Shown piece by piece: positions 12,101-24,900 of a stretch of DNA of 64,000 nucleotides; positions within the stretch are counted from its first letter, which is position 1, and each line of letters begins with the position of its first letter. Position numbers and translations under genes: made by a program. Below the pieces are notes generated by a model. The model saw only the letters and a list, made by a program, of their open reading frames with translations. It ran no database searches and had not been told where the DNA came from. Source of the stretch: Casuarina equisetifolia (lineage: Eukaryota > Streptophyta > Magnoliopsida > Fagales > Casuarinaceae). The DNA lies in the NCBI GenBank assembly GCA_028551475.1, contig CM052354.1:248001-312000 (forward strand), written 5' to 3'.

Positions 12101-13275
12101 TTGTTGGAAAATAGGGTTTTGCTATGACTAAAAATATTTTTTGATAAATATCAATTCTTAAAATATATTTTTCTAAATGTGGAAAAAGAAAAACTATAAG
12201 AAGTAAAAGGTGTACAAATTATAATATCAATTAATGATATTATAAAGTAATCAGGTTCCTACATTTTCTCATAAAATATATTCTTAAAGCTCTTGTGACA
12301 TATATTCAAATGTTTGAATATTTGAATATATTGATTATTTGATTATTTCCTTAAGAAATATAACATACTTGAATATGTTTTATTTTAGGAATATGATACC
12401 TGGTTTGATGTAATTGTAGGAATATGAAGGACATTAACTTTATCTTGATATTAGTTCAATGTCAACATATGAAATACACCAAAATATGAACTTTGTAAAA
12501 GATCATATTTTTGGACATTGTTAATATTGGACCGTGTATATTTGTTGGATATGTCATCACTGGACTAGACCCTTGCTACTAGATTGAGATGATATGGTGT
12601 GGCCCAAACTCACGTCAACCCAATCCTGCTCCTTGTTACAGTGTCGTCTTGACCATAGGTGACATCTTTTGGCCACGACGTCGTCTCACTTAACGAAGCA
12701 CATAAGAGGCTTTTATCCTTTGATGAGGTTGCCTTAGCCGTTAGCCACTCCACTCGTCCCCGATGCTGTCTCCATTTCTCTCAAACATCGAAACCTCAAT
12801 GGGAAGAATCTGGAGGAGACGGGCTGTCAGAACGGTCAGATTTCAAATCTGAAGACTGATATGAGGCTGATTTGATAGACAACATACTATTCCTAATGGG
12901 AAGAAGGCTATGGTTCAGGTTTGATTTGAAAGGGCCCTAGATTTGCTTCTATTTAAAGGAGATATGTACGTGAAGATTTTCTCTTGATGATTGACATCTA
13001 TTTGAAGCCTTCTCTTTGCGAAGAAAGCCCTTTAAGCTCACCAACTATTTGATTCGAGTTTGTTCATCTCTCAGTGATTCACAAGGGTTCGGTGATATTT
13101 GATTATTTACTTTGATCTTCGATTATATACTCAATCATAGCTTGTTTAACATTATTTATGTGCGGATTTCACTTATAAACATTTACTGCACATAAATTTT
13201 GAGGAAAACCCGAAACCCTAATTTCTTCAAATTAGGGATTTCATGATAGGAGTTTGTATCTTGATATATATGCTT
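12101..13275 (+). repeat. 3' LTR of copia-1, truncated
   Basis: The sequence is colinear with the 5' LTR from ttgttggaaaataggg to ttgatatatatgctt. There it breaks into reverse-strand gypsy integrase text. Roughly the last 410 bp of the LTR are missing. It differs from the 5' LTR by scattered substitutions, many of them transitions, which points to an old insertion. Confidence 0.85.
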
Positions 13276-14205
13276 CTTCTCCCCATTTAGACACATATTC
13301 AACAACCACCAGAGTATACATATTGCCATTATAAGTTGTAAAGGGTCCTATGAAATTAATACCCCAAACATCAAATAATTCACACACAACAACATTGTTC
13401 AAAGGCATCTCGTGTTTCCTAGAAATATTTGAACTAGACATTTATCATATGCACCTACATATGAATATGCATCTCTGAAAAGTATAAGCCAATAAAATTT
13501 AGACTATAAAACCTTCACTGTGGTTTTGGTGGTCCCAAAGTGACCATTTGCCTTTCTAACATGACAATGGTGTAGGATGCAAGTCATTTATTCTTCTAGG
13601 ACACATTTCCTTATAACCTAATTTACACATATTTTAAATAATAAAGGCTCTTCCTAAAAGTAATGTTTAGTGTCTGTAAAGAATTTTTTCTTTGTTGATA
13701 TGACATTTAAGGAAGAAGAACATTACTTATTGAATAATTACAAAATCAGCATGCCAGGGAATTTTCATGGATTAGAGCATAAATATTTTTTCATCAAGAA
13801 ACTCTTCCATAATTGATTGATCTTCTTCCTTCAAATTTGGAATTCTAAACAAATGATCTACAACTTAATTTTTAGTCCCTTTCTTATCCATGAACTCCAA
13901 ATCAAACTCTTGCAACAATGCTTACCATATTTTCAACTTAGGTTTTGATTCTTTCTTTTCAAGTAAATGCTTAAGAGAAGAGTGGTCAAGATAAACAATA
14001 ACTTTGGAACCAATCATATAAGAAAAAAATTTATCAAAAACACATGCTACAACCAAAATTTCTTTTTCTATTGTTGAATAATTCAATTGTGCACTTGACA
14101 AGATTCAACTAGAATAGTAAATGGTTCGAAAAACTTCATTCTTCCTTTGTCCTAAAATAGCTCCTATTGCAGAATCACTTGCATCACACATCAACTCAAA
14201 AGGTA
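13276..14205 (-). pseudogene. Ty3/gypsy pol fragment (RNase H to integrase)
   Basis: On the minus strand, integrase text [15 protein letters not shown] at 13.3-13.4 kb is preceded upstream (higher coordinates) by an integrase zinc-finger region and an RNase H/RT end. The same arrangement appears more intact at 55436-56945, with close word-for-word similarity (for example [14 protein letters not shown] against [14 protein letters not shown]). Many stops are present. Both copies break off at the equivalent point (near 14205 and 56703). Confidence 0.8.
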
Positions 14206-15482
14206 AGTAGAGATCGTAACAGGGTCACCCAAATCTTAGAATTTGCTTGATTTCCTCTTAACGTGAAGTCTTAGGTTGCATCTAACTAAGAAAATTATTT
14301 AGGCCATCTTTGGATTAATTGAGCCTTTCAAGCTAACCTTGTTTACTTATCCCCAATCACCTCACTAAGCCTTGTCCTTATCTTGATTTTGTTGAATGAC
14401 ACCTACATATATCTCTTAGCCTTTGTGATCAATTTATCCTATTGTCCCATGCCCATCAACATATTGACTTCTGGTGTATACAAGTTTGTATGAGCATAAG
14501 AGAAGTCAAGGGGAAGGATGGAGTACAGAAAGAAATTGATTGCAAGGATTATGTATGTCATAGTTTATTGTTTTTGTAAATGCTTTTGTAAATGCAAAAA
14601 AAAATGCTTTAGAATGAAATAATTCCATCTTTTTTTGTTAGATGCAAGACATAGCCTTCTGAAATAAACCTTTAAGAATAATGATTGAATATCATTGATA
14701 GGAGAGGATTGAGGTGGCTATACTTGTGAATAATTTTGTTTTACTTTGTTGTTGCACACATGATTAAGGCTTAAGTTAGTGTCAAATTCTAAGACAAATC
14801 AAAGTGTGCATAAACAAGAAAGAATGAGAATATGTGGGGGGAAGATGATTATCTTTAGGGAGTAAAAAAAAAGGTAGAATTTTGATGAGATGTTAGAAAG
14901 TAATGTGTTCATGGGTTATTCAAGCTTTAATTACTTCCATCTTACCCTAAGCCCAGCCTTACATTATAAGCTTATGAAAGTCCTATTGATTTTTGGTTAG
15001 ATGATTGACTTACATTAGTGGATAAATGAATGAAAAGCAAACCTATAAGGTTTGGTTAAAGATTTTGAAAGGTTCCATATTAATGTGGATCTATTTGAGA
15101 AAAAATATGGATTTATACACACATACGTGGTTTACATAGTTAAGAATTTATTTCACCTTGTAAACCAATTGCAACATTTCGATGATAGTTGTGTTTTTCT
15201 TCGAATTTTAAGTTGTGTAATCATGGAGAATATCATGGAAGGATTAGTTGTTCATATGTGTTGTTTAGTGTTTTACTCAAGGACGAGCAAAATGTTAAGT
15301 TTAGGGGTGTTTAGGAGAATATAAGAGAGTGATTGGTTATGTTGTTAGAATATGTTTTTTAGTATTCTTTTGTGTGTAATTGCTGTGCCTTTTGTGTTTA
15401 ATTTTTTTTTTTGTGTTGTTGTCATAATGTGTTATTTAGAGCTTTTGCTCAAGGGTGAACAAAATGTTACGCTTGGGGATGT
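14206..15482 (+). mobile_element. Gypsy 3' internal region, non-coding remains
   Basis: No continuous coding was found. Near the right edge, ctcaaggacgagcaaaatgttaagtt at about 15278-15303 and a related copy at about 15448-15473 resemble the untranslated tail that precedes the 3' LTR in plant gypsy elements of the Athila/Tat type. A polypurine-like cttggggatg follows at about 15472-15481. The tail thus appears twice, about 170 bp apart. Confidence 0.5.
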
Positions 15483-16790
15483 TGATAACTCTATATTTTA
15501 TAGAGTTATTATTATTATTTTAAGTAATACTTAATATAGTTTTTTGTTAAACGTTGCATTTGTTTATATTTATGCGACTTTTGTTGTTTCATGCAACAAA
15601 TCCAAAATAGGCAAAAACAAAGGAAAAGAAGTAAGAAAAGAGAGAAACAACATGGGAAGCAAAGAAAAATAAAAAGTCAATTATTGTGCAAGTAGTGTGC
15701 ACGTTTAAAGAAAGAATGTGGTCTATTATGGGAAAAAACAGAGAGAAAAGCAGGTCTCTTATCGAGTTAGGAAAGGGGAAAATATAAAAGAGAAAAGAAA
15801 AAAGTCATGTGCTAGTCAAGACACAGGTGGTTGGAGACTCATCGGAGAGTTGACTGTGCATGACAATGTAGGTCTTTGAGAGTGCCCAACTATCATGTGA
15901 AAGTAGACCGTTGCCCACTTTTCTAGCGAAGAACCGAAACCCACCATGTCTCTAGCCACAGAATTCATTTTTTGACAAGATTGGAGGCAATTTGTAGGGA
16001 GAAGAGAACAGATTTTTAATCCTGGTGAAATTTTTGGCTTATTTCTAGTAGATTGGACCAGTTTCACGACGGTTTTAGGCGTCAATGACGAGCACCGTTC
16101 ATGAGAAACTTCTAGCGAAACATGACCTTTTTTGGTGGGTTTTCAGCAGATATGCATGACCTTTTGTTAGATTAGCATCTTAGGGTTCTTTTTAAAGATT
16201 TCTATAATGATCAATGGTAGTGCATGGTGGCTTATGATGGCATGTGTTGGCAGCACATGAAAGCGTATGGTGGCGTGTGGTTGTGGTGCGTGATGGCAAT
16301 GTGTGAAAGCGTATGATGGTGTGTGGCGATGGTGCATGATGGCGTGTTTTTACTCATTTTCTTTCCATTTTCTAGCCAACTCCTCTTCCTCTTCCTAATG
16401 TGTAGATTCGTCCAAACTTTCTTTGAATTGAAGACATTTTGGTGACAACTTTGATGTTTTTAGTTTAAAGAATGTTTTGTTCAGGTTTGTGCACTCTTCT
16501 TATGTTTGTAAATACCATGTTTTAGTTTATTGTGTTAGAGTTGTGATGAAACTTGATTATGAAGTATGAATGGCATGATTATGATGTTTAGTGAGATGTT
16601 TATTTGTGTAAAGTTGCATTTTACTAAGCTTGATGCTTTTAAGTGATTAATTACCACTTAAATGATCTGATTTGTATGTTTGAGACCAATAAGAGATGAC
16701 ATGTAATTGCTTCATGTAGTATGCAACTATTTGTGTGAATAGAAATATACCATATGATTTGTGTGGCTTTAGGTGTAAACTAGAATATTT
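15483..16790 (+). repeat. Gypsy-type 3' LTR, right end missing
   Basis: It starts tgataactctatattttatagag directly after the polypurine-like tract. Its body shares long stretches with 40563-41811 and, in reverse, with 48574-50031 and 3478-4316. The shared part ends near gtgtggctttaggtgtaaac, where copia RNase H sequence begins. The region 16200-16340 is rich in repeated ggtggcgtgtg/gatggcatgtg words. Confidence 0.7.
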
Positions 16791-16797
16791 ACAATGT

Positions 16798-17236
16798 GGA
16801 TGCTGATTTATCAAGATATCATGATGGTGGTAGGAGTACCATAAGTTATATCTTTATAGTTGGAGGAACAATTGTCAATTGGATGTCCAAGTTATAGTTA
16901 ATGGTAGCATTGTCTTCCAAAGAAGCAAAGTACATAGCCATAACTGAAAAGGCAAAAGCATTCATTTGGTTATAGGGTTTCTTGGAGGAGCTTGGTCAAA
17001 AGCTAAAGGATAATGCATTGTGGACAAATAGTCAAATGTCATTCACCTTGCCAAGAATGCAATGTTCCACTATAAGTCAAAGCATATTGAGAGAAGATAT
17101 CACTTCATCAGGCAAGTGGTGGAGGATAGACATGTGAAGTTGAAGAAGATCTACACCTCAAAGAACTTGGTAGACATGTTGACTAAGGTGGTTGATAGAG
17201 ACAAGTTGAGTTAAGAGCTAGAGTTTAGGTGGGGGT
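16798..17236 (+). pseudogene. copia RNase H fragment
   Basis: Translation gives DADLSRYHDGGRSTISYIF, VALSSKEAKYIAITEKAKAF and FLEELGQ, followed in another frame by the SKHIERRYHFIRQVVE type of text. This is the C-terminal RNase H of a copia polyprotein from a different lineage than copia-1. Stops and one or more frameshifts break it. The upstream RT and integrase are missing. Confidence 0.75.
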
Positions 17237-17569
17237 AGTCTTTATTCCTAGTGATAGGTTTTATTCCTATGGTGCAGGGATGTTGCATTATTTAGTCTAA
17301 AGGAGAGAATTGTTAGGTGTGTAATGTATAGTAAAACATGGATATTGTGGTCATTCCACTGTGCAATATGTGGAATGACCGATTCTCACTTGTGATAACA
17401 CATTTTGTGTACATGGTATATGCATGTGCATAATACAAGAAAGAGAATGAGCTGTGAATGTGTTGTAACAAAAGCTTGTGCTTCCCTTTGTAAGCTACTA
17501 GAGAAGCAAATGAACTACACTTTAAAGTGGAAGTAAGGTACCTTTTTAGGCTTGAACCATTCTACATGC
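17237..17569 (+). repeat. Probable start of a copia 3' LTR
   Basis: A purine tract ggagagaa at about 17302-17309 precedes ttgttaggtgtgtaatg, which reads like an LTR start after RNase H. No second copy is present in the window, so the right edge is unknown. Confidence 0.4.
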
Positions 17570-18430
17570 TTATGTTAGTGTGTGTGCATTGGTTGATGAT
17601 CCTTGAAACCCTTTCACATTTAATGCTTCGTGCCAAGCCTTGAAATAGATGTAGGTTTCTTTCCCAGATAAACTTGCAAATCTCATTAAATTTTCTTTCC
17701 AAATTGATGAGAAATTATACATATTCATTAGGTGTGGAGGGAAGGAAGGGGAGGGGGGGTGTTTGCAAATCATTGGTGATACTAGCAAGGCATTTGTTTG
17801 TTCTGAGATACATGGATAACCCACTTGCACCCTTGAGGTACTAAGGAAATCTAGATATCATCATGAGTTAGTGGATCCCTCTCACATGAATGAGTAAGTT
17901 AGAAGAAATGATGTGGAGGCACACAACAAAAGATGAGAAGTTCATGAAGTTGTGTTTTGTGTTTCGTGTAACTGAAAGGTATGAGCCACTTGTTACATCT
18001 GACATCCCATGGATAGCCGCAAGTTGGTCATATTCTTTCTCCACTTCAGCACGACATAATTGGTTTGAGAAGCAACTAAGTAGCAGAGCAATAAAGCATG
18101 TGTGAGTAAATTGATTTGACAATTCTATTTTATTTGTAAAGCTTTTTTATTTTGTTATATAAGAAACTAAGTGTTGTATATTAAACTATCATGGGAATTA
18201 CTTCTTTTATCTCTGTACCAAAGTTTTCTCTTGTTCATCAATAAAATAAGAATTGTTTCATCATTTCCATTTGCATTCTTAAATGCTTTCCAAGGATTTT
18301 GACATTGTTAGTAGTTGTTACGCTGCTTAGGACGGCTGTGAATGCCATAAACTTCCTCTATCTTATATTTATATTAGGCATCTTCCGAAGACTTAGTAGG
18401 ATGGTCATGCTTCCCCTCTTCATGGTGGCC
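17570..18430 (+). repeat. Duplicated block A (pair with 46250-47170)
   Basis: About 850 bp is colinear with 46250-47170, with many point changes and small indels. Shared landmarks are ataaacttgcaaatctcatt, gagatacatggataaccc, cacgacataattggtttgag and cttcctctatct. The frame at 17890-18105 reads KFMKLCFVFRVTERYEPLV and SFSTSARHNWFEKQL in this copy only; the partner has stops. At 18290-18410 another frame gives a hydrophobic segment, NAINFLYLIFILGIFRRL, which is preserved in the partner as NAIYFLYLIFILAILL. I do not recognise the protein. The context suggests the 3' part of an ankyrin/membrane gene. Confidence 0.7.
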
Positions 18431-21400
18431 TTTTTTTCTTTCACTGCATCAGTGTGGGCGACTTTTCCCGGGTATTAAAGTACAAGGTTATGGAATGATT
18501 TTGTATTTCTGTCAGTCTCGGTTTTTTTGTTGTTAGTTTTTTGGGCTTTTCATGCCCTTTCGATACAAAGCAAAATTGACGAGGAATTTCTTCCAAAAGA
18601 ACCACTCGAGGACCAAGGAAAACATCTCCATGAACTTCTTCCTCAAAAGCAAACTGCTTGAGCCCATCTAACTCCACTCCCATCCCCAACTTTCGTATCC
18701 TTTCCCTCTCTCGGCCACCTCTTCCACTCTCTTTCCCTTGCTTCCTAACTTCATTCTCCTTCCTATACCGTTGAATGTTTGTAAGTGAAACGCCTAAGAG
18801 AGAAGAATTCGTGAATGACTGTTGTCTTTGTTTTGTGTGAGAGTATTTAGGCGTGAAATCTTGAGATGTATAATTAGCTATTTTGCTTGTGAGATTTTTC
18901 ATCATGTTTGTGCTTGTCGGTGGAAGTACAACAACAAAGACAAAGCAAGAAAACCAGCAAAAGAAGGTTTAGGGCTTTTGACACTGTAATGGTCTCAAAG
19001 GTAGAGAAAAGAACTAGTTTTATTATTTGCTAGATCAGCTAGAAATTGCATTGTAAAGTTGAACGAAATAAGTTTACAGGTTATGTTGTTTGCAGGAAAA
19101 TTAAGGCATGGCTCCTTGGAAGGAGCAAGGCCTCTGTGTTCTGGTTCTGGATTTCTCTTTTGCCTCATTCATGTTTACGGATGTTGGGTTTTCAGTCACT
19201 AGACTCACTAAGGATCAACTACACTAACCACACAGTTCAACAAATCATCCAAAACCAGATAAGAATCTACAGCTTTTGTCCGACTAAAGATCAACAACAA
19301 CCCAGGAAAGCAAAAAACATCAATAACAAAGGGCAGAGTACAAAAAACATTCAACTGGTATAATACTCAGGGAACACAAGACAGGCTGCAGGCCTTCGAG
19401 TTTCAGACATCAAATAGGAAATGGGGTGGCTATTATCTCTTTCATCTTTCCAACAAAATTTTCAATTTGTTACATTTACAACTTGAAAATCAACACAAAT
19501 AGATAAATCAACTGTCCATAAATTTAAACAAATTGCCAGACATACATTTGATAACTAGCCAAACCTTTTCTTTTCCTTTTTCGGCTACAAGAACAGAAAA
19601 TGTATTATTGTTAAAAATCTTCTTGCTAATGTCATTTTTTCTTTCCTAGTGCACTTGCAAACATAATAAAAAGTTTTCTTGTTTGATATTAAGATTTTAT
19701 GTTTGGCGTTCTTTACTTTTATTTTTATGTACCATGTCTCTTTCCATTTGTACCATTTGGTAGGTGGAGGTGTTATAGTGTGAACTATTTTATGAGTTAA
19801 GATTATAACTATGCATCTACTACACTAAGAAGGTCCAATTGTCTTTATAGACACAAGACTACATATAAGGAAATGATAGTGATAGTTGAATTGCCCTTGC
19901 ATATGCCCCATATCTTTCTCTTCCTTTGGACTTGACTTCCACCATAATATGTTTTGCTTGAAATCCATCTCTTTTATCTCTCTATCAACCTTTTCAAATT
20001 TGTTATAGTTAAAACTTGTGAATCAATAGAAATAAATTAACGTTTAAAAATAGCTTTTATGTAATGCATCTCTACACTTTAGAGGTCGTGTGGTGGTGAT
20101 TAATAGTGGATTCGATAGTGGCCCTCTCATTGCACTCATACTGGTTTAATTCTTTCTCCTTGTTGTATTCAATTTCAGCATTGATCGCTTTCGTGTCTAA
20201 TGCACAAATTAGCGGAGCTTGCAGCGTTCCACTTGGCTGTTTCGTTGCCTATTTTATAATATCAACATGTGTCGCATATCCAAGTTCCAAAGCTTCGTCC
20301 TTAAAAATATTATTTCCCGCGTTCCTGATACCCTGTTTTTACCATTTGTTAAACTCGCACCTTATTATGAAAATCAGGCAGTAGAGACCGTACCAGGGCT
20401 CTTGCCATACAGCAATAGTGTCGGGCTGGCACCAGCCTTCCTTTTTCCTTGGTCCGCCGTCTTCACTCCCTTTCTCTTTGTGTCTGCGATTTTCTCCCTT
20501 TTCGTCTCTTCTATGCAGAAACCAAAAGAGGACTTTCGAGCCCTCGAATTAACTTTTAAGGAAGTAGCTGGACCTAATTTAACACTCCCCATTACTCCCT
20601 TCTCTTTTTCCTTCCTCACGTAATCTCGCCTTATCTCCCACTCACCTGCTCCATCACCCAATCTCTCCTTATCTGTTTCGAGTGCTGACAATTCCCGACT
20701 ATGAATGCAGATACAAAAAGTTCCAGTCTTCTCTTAAATAAGGTGGCTCATTTGTCCAACATGAGGTTACCTTATAAGCATGTTCGTTCCGTCCCCGTAT
20801 TTCTTATTTGATCCTCTTAAATTTTTGTGCGACATGATTTGTGAGATGTCTAATTTCGTATCATTGTATTTGTGTTTCGTATTTCTTTTAGAAACTTTCC
20901 TGGTTATTTATTTCACAATTTGGTTATCAACCTACAATTGATTATTTTTTCTAATACGAACTAATGGAAAAAGGTGAGCTAGATGACGAGAAACAAATCC
21001 ATGAACATAGGACTAGATCATTGAGCTAAAGCCTACTTGTCCACCGCTCGTTTAACAAAGGTAAACCCCGAAATTATTGCAAACCTCTGGATCTTTGTGA
21101 TGTCAGGCCAACGTTTGGGAATCCACCTGTCCTTGTTGCTGCAATTGAAGAACGATCTTAAATTCGATCTAGTTATGTCCAAAAAAATTGCTCCGGAATG
21201 GAAGTTTATGGGAAGGAAGGCGAAAACAGACTGATGAATCCTTTTTTATATGGACTCGAGTCAATGTGTCAATTCCGTCCACTATTGAGAAACCAAGCTC
21301 AGACGACTCTCATAGTCGTCAGACATCTAACTAAACAGGTAGTTGCAATTGTGCGAGCACAAATCTCTTCACGAGAAACCTGACAGTGAGATGCGGTAAG

Positions 21401-21695
21401 GACTTCATCTACCCAGCCTGAATGCTTGTGAGTTATGGTATCGTGACCTGTGCTCTAATCGATAATTTCAGAGATCACTAGTGTGTTGCTAGCTCATGAA
21501 CGAAAACTTGCTCTGATCGGATAATTTCAGAGCTCACATTTTTAAAGGAAAAAAATTTACAGAACATACTTTGATAGAACATAATCAGCAAACATCGTTC
21601 TAATAGAAAAAACTCATGAAATCTCAACTCTTGAAAGAAGAAACTAAATATTAAAAAAAGAAGAGAAAAACTTAGTTCTTTTGGGATATGATATT
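18431..21695. other. Intergenic DNA, no recognised gene
   Basis: A purine-rich minus-strand frame (18441-18905) and overlapping frames at 20106-20691 are open, but they show no domain, no homologue elsewhere in the window and no convincing splice pattern. Near 21440-21540 the text ctctaatcgataatttcagag recurs as ctctgatcggataatttcagag about 70 bp on. Nothing else is supported. Confidence 0.45.
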
Positions 21696-21733
21696 AGACC
21701 ATAGTTCTAACAAAGATATCAGAACTATGGTCT
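21696..21733. repeat. Perfect 13-bp inverted repeat
   Basis: Arms agaccatagttct (21696-21708) and agaactatggtct (21721-21733) are separated by 12 bases. It lies about 170 bp past the stop codon of the ACD6-like gene, so it may fall in that gene's 3' untranslated region. Confidence 0.8.
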
Positions 21734-21900
21734 TGGAAAAGAATACGCGTCCAAGTTCGCTTACTCACCTCTTTCGGCCTTTTAAGTTCTATCATGTGAA
21801 GGTTAGGCTGTTATATCCCTTCTTTCTCTGTATATCTGAACTTGGTGTGGCATAACCGGGGGATTGAATTTGTAGCACGTCGTATTCCCATGACGGGGAG

Positions 21901-24900
21901 TTACCGACTGCCCAGACACCAACCCGTTCTCTTCACAACTTCTCGATATCTGAAACAGAAAATAGGGATGAAGCACAAGCCGATGACACAGACGGCATCG
22001 GCAACACCAGAGGAACGATCCGCCAGGACAGCATATGTGCCCGTCACAAATGCCAGCAACATTGCCCCCAGGGCCAGCAAAATGGAGTAGAATGCCAACG
22101 AATGAAGTCTGCTTTTGAGGGAAAACTGAACGGGTTTATTTAGCCAGGGTAATGGCAAGAGCATGTGGGTAAAGACAGCCAAACCGGATAGCGCCATGGA
22201 CATGGTATCTGTGATGATGAATGCTTTGAAAGCAGTATTTCTCCCCAACATCGCAGAACCTGGGTGTGAGTCATCTTTGGCCATGAAACCCCCTGGAATC
22301 GTAATTCCTGCAGTAAATGTCACCGTTGTAATCAGTGCAGCCACTACCAATTGGGCTTCGGCCGCTTTCTCCAAAGGAGAAGATTTGGAACTTCCGCCAC
22401 TTTCCCTCTCCTCGTCCATTGGGTGCACCGTATAATCTTGCTGGGTTACTGTTCGCGAAATTGGTTCACGATCAGGTTCTTTCCGTAGCATACTCCGAAA
22501 ACATCTCCACTATAACATTGATTGCAGTGATTCGTGAGCTCTTGGGATTCAAGATAGTTTTCAAGACAGAAAAAGAAACAACTACAAAGGGGAGAACCAA
22601 TGACACAGAATTTACGGCCTGACCCTGATCGGGAGGGAGAAGGGGGGAGTAACACATTCCGATCCGCTCCTACTTTGGTTCCGATCTGCCACATGATTTT
22701 GACTTCGAAGTTTTTTTTCTGGCCCCCAGGCGCCCCCCGCCACCGCCATCCCCCCCCCCCCCCACCCCAACCCACACACACAACCAAAAAAAAAAAAAAA
22801 AAACTCTTGTTTCTTCATTCAACACAACAATTTGAACATAAAATTGAACCTAACGCTTGGTTTTGGGATAACAATCATGTTTTGGTTAATTTAAATCGAA
22901 CTCCAATATTATTGTAGGCGGAATTGTGGGTTCTTGTCCCCACCATAGTCATCAAACCAAAGTCATATGTAAACAAGTAGTGTGAGAAAAACAAAAATAC
23001 GTAATTGGTGCCCCCGTCACAAAATGTCAACTGGCATTTTGCATTAAACACTCTAATTGGAGCTCTTAGGGGGAGTTCCATGTGGATTTGTTCAGATTTA
23101 AGGGGTCAACCAAAAAAAAAAAAATTCTTAAACATTGTACAAAGTGAAAGGGTAAAATTTTCTACTCAGAAGAATATTGGGAAATTACTAACAAAAGCAG
23201 ATATAATTAAACCCAACACAAATACTTTTATACACGAAGTTTACATCGAAAAAAGAAAAGAGTATTTAAAAAGATGGTCTATCTTATGGGTTTGAAAGTT
23301 GGGCTAAAACATTAGTTCTTAAATATGACATTGTACATTATTTTTATTTTTGTTGCTTTACACTTTTAATTAATTAGTTATGATAATTTTCTGATTTATC
23401 CGTTCTTTTTAGTTGGTTAATTCTAGGGGGAAATCTAAATTAAGGGTTTGAAAGTTGGGTTGGGCTCCAGTGCCACGGCTTTGCAATGCCAGGACCGAGC
23501 CTAGTTTTCCGTAGGGAAGAATCTACAAAAGCCTTGCCTCACTGTCTCGGAAAAGGGAAAAATATAAAATACCAATACATATTTTTAGGATAAGATAAAA
23601 TATCGAGTTACCTTTGATATTGGTGCGTCTTCATTTCTTAAAGCAATGTCCAGAAAATTCAAATTTTGCTTGTTGAAAGCCTTTGTGTCGATTCTGGGGT
23701 GAACAACGAAACTCTCTAATTCGGGAAATATTGATTTGGAATGCCGAAGGAGCGGTGTATTTCCATCGATATCTTTCTCATTCAAAAGATTGCTGAGAAA
23801 TAATGAATTTAGGATGATCCCCACTGTCTCTGGGGACCATTTGCCATCCGCGGACGCATGAAGTATATTCCGGCCCCTATTGTCAACCAGCTCGCAACAA
23901 TCTGGACAACTCCGTATAATCTCTCCCACTATCTCATAGAGGCCCCGATGGGCTGCAATGTGAAGTGCTGTCCTACCCTCTGCATCTCTCATGTATGCCA
24001 ATGCTCTATTATGCCCCAGCAATTGCTTTACAACCTTAATTTTGTTGAAGTATACGGCCAAGTGAAGCGGAGCCCAGCCTTTATGGTCACATTGTTCTGC
24101 TGAACAATTAGTTTTTGCTAGCAATTCTCCTATCAGTTCTGAAATGATTGTAAATATGTCAAGTTCAATAGTTTCCTAAATGGTGCAAGGAACACTTGTC
24201 AATTCTGGAGAAGGAAAACTACATGATGTGAATTCAATGTTATCGTGGTCAACTATTATGATGTCCGTCATACCCACTTTGTTTGTCTAAGTTGATTTTG
24301 ATTTTAATATGAGTTAGTAATTGGGAAATGGAAAAACTGCTTCATGATGATACACAAATCTTTGTCTAAGCGACGACTATAAGGTATGGTGTCCCTTCTT
24401 TTGTTCTTTTATAATTCTTTTATCTCTAAAAAATGCCTTCTACATTACCGTTTCCACGATTTCAATAGCAAAACGCAAAATGCAAATAAGGAAGACATAA
24501 AATCTCAAAGTGATAACCAAGGACTTGATTTCAAAATAAGAAATTCTAAATTGAAAGCTGGAGTAAAATTATTTGAAAACTATAATCTGCTATTTATATA
24601 AAAAAAATTGATACTTATTATGAGTTTACTACTATAATTTAACTAAAAACTTCTCCAGTTGTATAATTGCCTTATAACAAATATTCACATATCCTTATAC
24701 TCTAAAATATAGTACTGACATATAATTTGTGATTAAGTAATTGTGTGATTCTTTTATTAAAGCTTATTTCTTATGAAACTAACGAAGGAAACTAGAAGTG
24801 TGAGTAAAAATAACAAAAAAGGAAAGGACAAATGGGCATTACCTAAATCATTCCAATATACAGCAGCATGCAAAGCCGTTCTACCAAGAGGTCCGGTATA

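Larger units (their letters stand above)
4317..13275 (+). mobile_element. Ty1/copia LTR retrotransposon (copia-1), decayed
   Basis: The element has a 5' LTR of about 1.6 kb, a degenerate primer-binding site, gag with two zinc-knuckle regions, then protease, integrase, reverse transcriptase and RNase H in copia order, a polypurine tract and the first 1.17 kb of the 3' LTR. Its left edge is duplicated (4317-4818 and 5040 onward). Its right end is cut off near 13275, where gypsy sequence starts, so no target-site duplication can be read. Several stops and frameshifts in gag and pol make it non-autonomous. Confidence 0.92.

Noticed and set aside
15816..16085. 89-codon minus-strand open frame
   Set aside because: It lies inside a gypsy LTR, and no equivalent frame or recognised motif supports it.
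18441..18905. 154-codon minus-strand open frame with an internal MGVELDGLKQFAFEEEVHG
   Set aside because: No recognised domain, strong purine bias on that strand, overlap with the plus-strand duplicated block, and no splice partner found. It could be a first exon but cannot be supported.
20106..20691. Overlapping open frames on both strands, up to 134 codons
   Set aside because: They overlap each other, show no domain or homology within the window, and are probably chance frames.
22600..22917. Open frame rich in P and K
   Set aside because: It is produced by the poly-C, CA and poly-A run inside intron 2 of the ACD6-like gene.
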